Assembly: GCA_021789215.1 (NCBI GenBank)
Contig: JAJYJS010000005.1
Span: 1-64,000 of the forward strand
Length of the DNA stretch: 64,000 bases
Direction of reading: 5' to 3'
Source of the DNA: Nitrospirota bacterium
GTDB lineage: Bacteria > Nitrospirota > Thermodesulfovibrionia > Thermodesulfovibrionales > JdFR-88
Part shown: positions 57,518 to 64,000 of the stretch, piece after piece
Position numbering within the stretch: position 1 is the first letter of the stretch
Layout: every line of letters starts with the position of its first letter
Notes under the pieces: model-generated
Seen by the model: only the letters and a program-made list of their open reading frames with translations
Databases searched by the model: none
Told to the model about the DNA's origin: nothing
Translations under genes and position numbers: made by a program

Positions 57518-58984
57518 TTAAAAACCCTCCGGTCCTTTATTATTTCCCTTGTCCTGGAGGCCAAGGAATTCCTGCTCCCACAGCTCCTGCGTTATCGCCT
57601 TCACGTCCTTTCCGTACTCCGCCATCCTGCGGCGGTAATCGCTGTCTCCGAGCGCCTGTTCCGCGTTATTGTCAAGCGGCTTTGCGCCGTACTGTTTTAT
57701 GACCCCATAGGCATCCTCGAAATGGTCCCTGATCATGCAGGGGACTATGAGGTTGTCCATTTTTGAGGCAGGCTGCCTGTAGCCGTAACCGTTCTGCCAG
57801 TCCCTGATGGATTCGAAATAAGGGGAAAAGAGGACATCGTTCAGCGTCCTGCCCTCCCTGTAAATGTCATGGATATTCGATAGATAATAGGGGAAAAAAG
57901 CGCAGGGCGCCATGTTGCCGTTCCAGTCTATGTAAAAGTACCCGCCGGGCCTCCCGGCGGATATGCATCCAAGCGAATACGGCCCCCCGTTCCAGAAATC
58001 CACCAGGAACACCCGCGATTCCTTTATCATCCTCTGTTCGTTCCTGAAAAGGGCGAGCCTCTGTTCAGGGGTTATCATGAGGTCTATCGTGATGCTCCTG
58101 CCGATGGGCATGTACTGGAAGACCCAGCCGTATATCGCCCCCATTTTATTGAAATAGAAGTCCGTGAACTCATCGGACATGATGGACTCCGCATTCAGGC
58201 GCGTCGCCGTGGCGCTTATCCCGAAAGGCACGCCCGCCTCCCTCAGGTTCTCCATTGCCGACACTATCCTCCTGAAAACGCCGCGGCCGCGGCGGGTGTC
58301 GGTCTCCTTCTCAAAACCCTCCACCGATATGGCCGGCGTTATATTGCCCAGGCCGGCCATGCGCTCCGCCACCTGTTTTGTGATCAGGGTGCTGTTGGTG
58401 TACATCATGAAATAGCAGTCGCTGTTTTCCTCCAGGATGTCAAAGAGTGTCTTGCCGCCGCTTTTGTAAAGGAGCGGCTCGCCGCCTGAAATGACGTTGA
58501 AATAGGAGCCCCACAGCTCCTTTTTTTCCCTTATTATCCTGTTAAAAATATCGTATCCGAGGGTTTCGGCATCGCCGGCCGAACTTGACGCGTAACAGCC
58601 TGTGCAAAAGAGGTTGCATTTCCTGGTGGGGCTTATGGTAAGGAAAGCGGGGGGATAAACACCGTGCTCCTGGTGAAATTCCCGAGTGCGGTCTTCCTCC
58701 TGGAGCAGTATGCGGCCGATAAAATTATTGACAACGGCCCTGAAGACCTCCGGCGCTATGCGCCCGTCTGAAAGGGCGGCATTGACCGTATGGAGCAGGT
58801 TTTTGAGCATGAGGCACCTTGCCTCCTGGATGAGCGGGGGCCTGTCGTCCTCGTTCCTGACAACAAAGTTTTCGTAGAGTTTCTCTTCGGCTTTCCTCAG
58901 GGCCGACCTGCGGACGATATCGTAACGGAGCAGGAAGTTTATGACATCCGGGGACACCCGCTTCCAAATAGCGCTGAATTTCAT
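57518..58984 (-). CDS. Radical SAM protein with SPASM-like C-terminus
   Basis: A 488-aa protein. The radical SAM motif C-x3-C-x2-C is seen as CNLFCTGC near residue 140, with GGEPLL following. A Cys-containing C-terminal part (LGCISAGRPGG ... APCAFFPYY) resembles a SPASM auxiliary-cluster region. The N-terminal 120 residues are an extra helical domain. Related proteins modify peptides or cofactors, but no precursor peptide is visible nearby and the substrate is unknown. It lies between ftsH and tkt on the same strand. Confidence 0.85.
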   Translation of the reverse strand: MKFSAIWKRVSPDVINFLLRYDIVRRSALRKAEEKLYENFVVRNEDDRPPLIQEARCLMLKNLLHTVNAALSDGRIAPEVFRAVVNNFIGRILLQEEDRTREFHQEHGVYPPAFLTISPTRKCNLFCTGCYASSSAGDAETLGYDIFNRIIREKKELWGSYFNVISGGEPLLYKSGGKTLFDILEENSDCYFMMYTNSTLITKQVAERMAGLGNITPAISVEGFEKETDTRRGRGVFRRIVSAMENLREAGVPFGISATATRLNAESIMSDEFTDFYFNKMGAIYGWVFQYMPIGRSITIDLMITPEQRLALFRNEQRMIKESRVFLVDFWNGGPYSLGCISAGRPGGYFYIDWNGNMAPCAFFPYYLSNIHDIYREGRTLNDVLFSPYFESIRDWQNGYGYRQPASKMDNLIVPCMIRDHFEDAYGVIKQYGAKPLDNNAEQALGDSDYRRRMAEYGKDVKAITQELWEQEFLGLQDKGNNKGPEGF

Positions 58985-59109
58985 TTTGTCTTCCTCTTGT
59001 TATCCGGATGATGCATGTCTGCCGGTTTTTTGCTTTTTTAAAAGAAAGGTCCGCCATGTTGGAAACGCCCGGCCCCCTAAGAAATGAGTATCAGGAAATG
59101 TCTTTACTG

Positions 59110-61026
59110 TCAAGGTTTGACAAGACTGTCCGCGCTCTTCCCGCCCCGTTTCGCCTTTGTGTCCCGTATGATTTTGTCGATGGCCGCCCTGTCCAGCACC
59201 TCTTCCTTTATCAGCGCCCCGGCAAGGCTGTCCAAAACGTCCCTGTCGGACCCGAGGACCTCCTCGGACTTCATCTCGGCCTGGCTTATTATGTTCTGTA
59301 TCTCCTTGTCCATGAGCCACGCCATTTCCTCGCTGTACCGCTTGGGCTGGGCAAGCTCCCGTCCAAGGAACGGGTGCTCCTCTCCCCTGCCAAGGTTCAC
59401 GGGGCCGATTTTTTCGCTCATCCCCCACTGGGCAACCATCTTCTCGGCCAGGGACGTTGCCTCCTTAAGGTCGTTCTGTGCCCCCGTGCTTATGTCGTTG
59501 AAAACCAGCCTCTCGGCCACCCTGCCCGCAAGCGCAACGGAGAGCCGGTCCAGCAGATAATTCCTGGGGTAATAGTGCCTGTCCTCCTCCGGCAGGGTCT
59601 GCGTCACCCCCATCGCCATGCCCCGCGGCAGGATGCTGACCTTGTGGAGGGGGTCCATGCCGGGCAGCTCCCAGGCCACTATGGCATGTCCGGACTCGTG
59701 GTAGGCCGTTATCTTTTTCTCCATCTGGCTGATGGTCTCTTCCCTTACCGCCCCCATCAGTACGACATCCCTGGCCTCTTCGAAATCGCTCATCTCCACT
59801 TTTTCCTTTTTCTTCCTGATGGCGATGAGCGCGGCCTCGTTTGCCAGATTTTCAAGGTCGGCCCCGGTCATCCCCGGAGTGCCGCGGGCTATCTTGTCCA
59901 AATCCACATCTGGCGAAAGGGGTTTGCCTCTGACATGTATCTCGAGTATCGCCTTGCGCTCCTTGTAGCCGGGCCGGTCTATCACGATATGCCTGTCGAA
60001 GCGCCCCGGCCTGAGAAGGGCCGGGTCTAGAACGTCCGGCCTGTTTGTGGCCGCCATGACGATTACCTCCTCATGCGGCTCGAAGCCGTCCATCTCGCTG
60101 AGGAGCTGGTTCAGGGTCTGCTCCCTCTCGTCATGGCCGCCGCCCAGGCCCGCGCCGCGCGTCCGCCCGACCGCGTCTATCTCGTCTATGAATATGATGC
60201 TTGGCTGTGTATCGCGCGCCTTCTTGAACATGTCCCTCACGCGCGATGCCCCCACCCCCACAAACATCTCTATGAACTCCGAGGCGCTTATGCTGTAAAA
60301 AGGCACGCCCGCCTCTCCCGCCGTTGCCCGGGCCAGGAGGGTCTTTCCGGTCCCGGGCGGGCCCACAAGGAGCACCCCCTTGGGGACCTTGGCCCCGATT
60401 TTTTGGAACCTGGAGGGGTCTTTCAGGAACTCAATCGTCTCGCGCAGCTCCTGCTTGGTGTTTTCCATTCCGGCGACGTCCTTGAAAGTAATGGCGGGTT
60501 TCTTGACATCAAACAGTCTGGCCTTGCTCGCCCCGAAAGTGAACAGCCCCCCCGGCCCCCCCTGAATGCGCTGAAACCTCCTTGCCATCAGGACCCAGAA
60601 CCCGATGATAAGCACCCAGGGCAGTATGCCCAGCAGGATATCGCCCCAGCCGGATTTTTTTGCGGGCTTTACCTTTATGACGACGCCTTTTCCCTCCATC
60701 CTGGAAATGAGCCCCTCCCCCTGGAAGCTGGGCAGGTATGTCTCGAAATCCCTGACCTCCGAGGGCTTTTTCTGCCCCGGCGCGGTAATCTGGACCGCAT
60801 TTTTGAAATCCCCGCTTACATGCAGCCCTTCAATGGTGACTGTATTCACATTGCCTGCGTTCAACTGGCCAATGAACTGTGTATAGCTTACGGCGTAGCG
60901 CTCCGGGGCCTTGATGCTGAAGAACTGGCCCCATACGTAAATGACGATTATTACAAGGAAAAAGTAAAAAAGAAGGGCCCAGAGGGGATTTTTCTTCAGA
61001 GGCTGCAGCTTGCCATCGTCTGCCAT
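59110..61026 (-). CDS. ftsH: ATP-dependent zinc metalloprotease FtsH
   Basis: A 638-aa membrane-anchored AAA+ protease. Two N-terminal helices flank a periplasmic domain of about 80 residues. The AAA module has GPPGTGKT (Walker A), FIDEIDAVG (Walker B) and the second region of homology RPGRFDRHI. The zinc site is HESGH. It degrades misfolded membrane proteins and regulators such as LpxC or sigma-32 in model species. There is no ribosome site; a TAAAAT box ends 6 bases before the ATG. Confidence 0.96.
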   Translation of the reverse strand: MADDGKLQPLKKNPLWALLFYFFLVIIVIYVWGQFFSIKAPERYAVSYTQFIGQLNAGNVNTVTIEGLHVSGDFKNAVQITAPGQKKPSEVRDFETYLPSFQGEGLISRMEGKGVVIKVKPAKKSGWGDILLGILPWVLIIGFWVLMARRFQRIQGGPGGLFTFGASKARLFDVKKPAITFKDVAGMENTKQELRETIEFLKDPSRFQKIGAKVPKGVLLVGPPGTGKTLLARATAGEAGVPFYSISASEFIEMFVGVGASRVRDMFKKARDTQPSIIFIDEIDAVGRTRGAGLGGGHDEREQTLNQLLSEMDGFEPHEEVIVMAATNRPDVLDPALLRPGRFDRHIVIDRPGYKERKAILEIHVRGKPLSPDVDLDKIARGTPGMTGADLENLANEAALIAIRKKKEKVEMSDFEEARDVVLMGAVREETISQMEKKITAYHESGHAIVAWELPGMDPLHKVSILPRGMAMGVTQTLPEEDRHYYPRNYLLDRLSVALAGRVAERLVFNDISTGAQNDLKEATSLAEKMVAQWGMSEKIGPVNLGRGEEHPFLGRELAQPKRYSEEMAWLMDKEIQNIISQAEMKSEEVLGSDRDVLDSLAGALIKEEVLDRAAIDKIIRDTKAKRGGKSADSLVKP

Positions 61027-61032
61027 ATATAA

Positions 61033-61060
61033 ATTTTATATAAATCTGGCCCGATTACAA
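61033..61060 (-). promoter_or_regulatory. Candidate promoter abutting the ftsH start codon
   Basis: On the minus strand TTGTAA (61055-61060), 16 bases, then TAAAAT (61033-61038), which ends 6 bases before the ATG. This would give a leaderless ftsH message. Confidence 0.35.
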
Positions 61061-61072
61061 CCCGCAACTTTC

Positions 61073-61100
61073 TTGACATATTGAGAGGTTTTGATAATTT
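61073..61100 (+). promoter_or_regulatory. Promoter of the DUF748 gene
   Basis: TTGACA (61073-61078), 16 bases, then TAATTT (61095-61100) with a preceding TGA extension. It gives a leader of about 35 bases containing an AAGGA ribosome site. Confidence 0.5.
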
Positions 61101-61142
61101 GAGAGTAGGAAAAATCCTTTTGGCCCTTCTAAGGACGATTCT

Positions 61143-64000
61143 ATGCTGGAAAAACGCTCGCTTAAAATCGCGCTCGCCGTCCTTACGGCCCTTTTCGCAA
61201 TCTACTCCGCCGCAGGTTTCTTTATCCTGCCGCCAATTGTCAGGAAAATGCTTACGGAAAGGCTTGAGGCCGCTCTCGGACGGCAGGCCGCAATACAATC
61301 CGTGAGCATAAACCCATATACGATTTCGGCCACTGTCACGGGGCTTGCGATCAAGGGAAAAGACCGGAAGCGGGATTTTGCCTCTATCGGGGAAATACAC
61401 ATCAACCTGCAACTGAAGTCGCTCCTGGGCAATGGGATAGTCATAAAGGAACTGAAGGTCAAAAGGCCTTATCTGAACGTAGTCCGGCAGTCCGCACAGA
61501 CATACAATTTTTCCGATATAATCACCAGGCTCCGCGAAAGACCCAAGGCGTCAAAGAAAAAACCCTTTCTTTTTTCAGTAAACAATATCAGGGTTACAGA
61601 GGGCCTTATAGATTTCCTTGACAAGCCTGAAAACAAGGCCAACCGGATAACGGACATAAACATCTCCATTCCGTTCATCTCAAACCGCCCGTATTTCATA
61701 AACACGTTCGTAAAGCCCCGGTTCCAGGCAAAGGTCAACGGCTCGCCCGTCCTGTTCGAAGGCGAAACGAAGCCCTTTTCAGGCTCCCTCGAAAGCGTGA
61801 TCAATATAAAAACATCCGGCGTAGACCTGCCCTATTACCTTGCTTATCTCCCCATAAAGACGCATTCCAGTCTCCTTTCCGGAAAGGCAAGTTCGGACTT
61901 GAACATCTCGTACATACAATACAGGACCAGGCCCCCCACCCTTATCCTCACGGGCGTACTTGAACTGAGGGACATCCGCATTGCAGGGCCGGACGGCAAA
62001 GAGGCGGTCAGCCTGCCCGATACCAGCATCGATATCGGCTTCGCTGAATTCTTCTCGCGCAAGGTGCACCTGTTCAATATGGTGCTCAAGTCGCCCTCGA
62101 TAAGGGTATTGCGGGACTGGTCCGGTAAGATAAACCTGCTGGCACTCCTGCCGGAAAGAAAAACCCCCAGCCCCCCTGAAAAACCAAAGCCGCCATTTTC
62201 CATCGATGTGGATTCCATGCAGGTGCAGGGCGGAAAGGCCGTCCTTGAAGACCGCATGAAAAAACAGCCGTTCAGGGCAAAGATAGAGCCCATAAACCTC
62301 AAGGTGGAACGGTTCAGCACCGATGAAGGCAAACAGGCGGATTATGAGTTTTCCGCGTCAAGCGATTCCATTTCCATCATGAAGGCATCCGGGGCCTTTT
62401 CAATAAACCCCCTTGGCTCCGACGGAATTTTCGAGATGGACAAAATGATATTGGGCAGCTTCAGGCCGTATTATTCCGGCAATGTCCTTTTTGAAATAAG
62501 AAACGGGGATTTGAGCGTTTCAGGCCGTTATCATTACGCAAAAAAACCCGGGACTGAAAAAGAAATGGGGATTTCGGACCTCGATGCCGCGGTGGATTCC
62601 CTTGTCCTTTCAAAAAAGGGGCGCGATTTCCTGAAGATCCCGTCAATTGCCGTAAAAGACCTGTCAGCAAACTTCGCTAAAAAAGATATATCGGTGCGGG
62701 AGCTAGCCACAAAAGGCGGCCAGTTGAGCGTAAGGCGGTTGAAAAGCGGCAAGATCGATATCCTGCCGCTTTTTCCTCCCGGACCAAAGACAACAAAGGT
62801 CAGGAAAAAACCATGGCTGATAAAGCTTGCCCGCCTCAAATGGCAGGGCTACGCCGTCCATGCGGAAGACCTTATGCCTGAAAAACCGGTGAAGCTGGCC
62901 ATAACCGGAATGGACATCGAAGGAGCCAATCTCTCCACGGTAAAAGGCTCGAAAGGGCGGGTGTCCTTCTTGTGCGAAATAGGCAAAAAAGGCAGGCTTG
63001 CGGCCACGGGTACGGCAGGGCTTAATCCAGTGTCCGCAAAACTGAAAACGGAGCTTAAGGACCTGGACATCGCGCCCATCCAGCCCTACACGGCAAAGAA
63101 GATAGACATAATCATCGTTTCCGGTTTTCTCGATGCGAAGGGAAACGTTTCAGCCCGGTATTCAAAACCCGGGGGGCTGACTGCGTTATTCACGGGCGGA
63201 ATTGGGGTTAAGACGTTCCTCTCGCGGGACCCGGTGAAGAAAGAGAATTTTCTCAGGTGGAACACATTTGGGGCCAGCGGAGTGGCCGCCGGCCATAACC
63301 CGGATTACATTTACATAAAGGGGCTTGCGCTTTCGGGCTTCCTGTCGCGGGTGATCGTAAACCCTGACGGCACGGTAAATCTGTTCCAGATACTTAAAAA
63401 AGGCAAGGCTGCCCAGGCGGCCCCGGCAAAAAAAATGCCCGCCAACCGGGAAGTCAAGCCGCCTCCCCTGCTCCAGATAGACAACATTACGCTGGAGCAC
63501 GGCGAGGTGGACTTTACCGACCACCATATAAAACCGAACTATTCGGCCACCATAACCGATATAACCGGGAGGATAGAGGGGGTCGCCTCCAATAAGGCCC
63601 AGCCCTCCGGGGTCGACCTTTTTGCCCAGTTCGGCGGCTACGCGCCCATCGAGATAACGGGCAAGGTGAACCCATTCAGAAAATACCTGTTCATGGACCT
63701 GAACATAAGCTTCAGGAACATGGATATGAGCCCTCTTTCCCCTTATGCGGGCAGGTATATCGGTTACCAGATAGAGCAGGGGCAGCTTGTCCTCAGCCTG
63801 AAATACCAGATCGCCCAGTCCAAACTGGAGGCAAGCAACAAGATTACGCTGAACAACCTGAAGCTGGGCAAGGAGGTGCCAAGCCCGCTCGCCACAAAAC
63901 TGCCCGTGAAATTCGCCATCTCCCTCCTCAAGGACAGAAACGGCAACATACACCTGGACATACCCGTTTCCGGCGACCTGCGAAAGCCGGAATTCAGCAT
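61143..64000 (+). CDS. DUF748/AsmA-like envelope protein (partial, runs off right edge)
   Basis: At least 950 residues are visible. A single N-terminal membrane helix (about residues 8-30) is followed by a large periplasmic region of repeating beta-rich segments, such as IKELKVKRPYLNVVRQ and IDNITLEHGEVDFTDHH, which are typical of the DUF748/AsmA superfamily. These bridge-like proteins are linked to lipid traffic or outer-membrane integrity. AAGGA lies 8 bases before the ATG. The gene diverges from ftsH across 116 bases. The C-terminus lies outside the window, so total length is unknown. Confidence 0.85.
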   Translation, partial: MLEKRSLKIALAVLTALFAIYSAAGFFILPPIVRKMLTERLEAALGRQAAIQSVSINPYTISATVTGLAIKGKDRKRDFASIGEIHINLQLKSLLGNGIVIKELKVKRPYLNVVRQSAQTYNFSDIITRLRERPKASKKKPFLFSVNNIRVTEGLIDFLDKPENKANRITDINISIPFISNRPYFINTFVKPRFQAKVNGSPVLFEGETKPFSGSLESVINIKTSGVDLPYYLAYLPIKTHSSLLSGKASSDLNISYIQYRTRPPTLILTGVLELRDIRIAGPDGKEAVSLPDTSIDIGFAEFFSRKVHLFNMVLKSPSIRVLRDWSGKINLLALLPERKTPSPPEKPKPPFSIDVDSMQVQGGKAVLEDRMKKQPFRAKIEPINLKVERFSTDEGKQADYEFSASSDSISIMKASGAFSINPLGSDGIFEMDKMILGSFRPYYSGNVLFEIRNGDLSVSGRYHYAKKPGTEKEMGISDLDAAVDSLVLSKKGRDFLKIPSIAVKDLSANFAKKDISVRELATKGGQLSVRRLKSGKIDILPLFPPGPKTTKVRKKPWLIKLARLKWQGYAVHAEDLMPEKPVKLAITGMDIEGANLSTVKGSKGRVSFLCEIGKKGRLAATGTAGLNPVSAKLKTELKDLDIAPIQPYTAKKIDIIIVSGFLDAKGNVSARYSKPGGLTALFTGGIGVKTFLSRDPVKKENFLRWNTFGASGVAAGHNPDYIYIKGLALSGFLSRVIVNPDGTVNLFQILKKGKAAQAAPAKKMPANREVKPPPLLQIDNITLEHGEVDFTDHHIKPNYSATITDITGRIEGVASNKAQPSGVDLFAQFGGYAPIEITGKVNPFRKYLFMDLNISFRNMDMSPLSPYAGRYIGYQIEQGQLVLSLKYQIAQSKLEASNKITLNNLKLGKEVPSPLATKLPVKFAISLLKDRNGNIHLDIPVSGDLRKPEFS

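Overview
The window reads as one continuous chromosomal segment from a Gram-negative, respiring bacterium. The evidence is two O-antigen-ligase-type polymerases, an AsmA/DUF748 envelope protein, periplasmic c-type cytochromes, a prepilin peptidase and FtsH. Coding density is very high, and many genes overlap by 4 to 8 bases. Codon use leans on ATA (Ile) and AGG (Arg) in a fairly GC-rich background. This, with the small dispersed inverted repeats, would suit a Nitrospirota or Desulfobacterota lineage, but I see no marker gene that fixes the phylum.

Layout. 1-2112 (minus strand): a small helical protein, prepilin peptidase and the start of a PAS-type sensor kinase that runs off the left edge. 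2379-7083: a membrane-sensor/trehalose-6-phosphate synthase fusion, a patatin lipoprotein, a DUF488 protein and an AlkA-type glycosylase. 7210-9632: a small thioredoxin-fold gene with an in-frame TGA that I interpret as selenocysteine, a cation efflux protein, a small membrane protein and a Fur-family regulator with a Fur-box-like promoter. 9658-13217: two head-to-head paralogous O-antigen ligase-like genes and a diguanylate cyclase response regulator. 13460-15858 (minus): typA/bipA and an unknown gene, with two short inverted-repeat elements nearby.

16008-30570 is a complete complex I operon (nuoA-B-CD-E-F-G-H-I-J-K-L-M-N). It is followed by a very large protein ending in the ATP-grasp and phosphohistidine domains of pyruvate phosphate dikinase but lacking the PEP-binding barrel. 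35042-35506 (minus) is a UspA protein.

35778-45295 is the most unusual part, a six-gene respiratory operon that mixes a NarGHJI nitrate reductase with bc-complex parts. It encodes an anchored monohaem cytochrome c, NarG, NarH, a NarJ chaperone, a NarI-Rieske fusion, and a cytochrome b fused to two cytochrome c domains. NarG has no Tat signal, so the catalytic subunits should face the cytoplasm, while the Rieske and c-haem domains should face the periplasm. The genes suggest a single membrane assembly linking quinone-cycle (b, Rieske, c) and NarGHI electron transfer.

45292-57517 holds an essentially complete pentose phosphate pathway, starting with a 4-base overlap with the respiratory operon: rpiB, zwf, pgl, rpe, gnd, a transaldolase-phosphoglucose isomerase fusion, a HAD protein and a TDT transporter on the plus strand, and transaldolase and transketolase on the minus strand. 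57518-61026 (minus) holds a radical SAM/SPASM protein and ftsH. 61143 to the right edge is an incomplete DUF748/AsmA-like gene.

No tRNA, rRNA, CRISPR array, prophage or intact transposase gene was seen, and no gap exceeds 300 bases.
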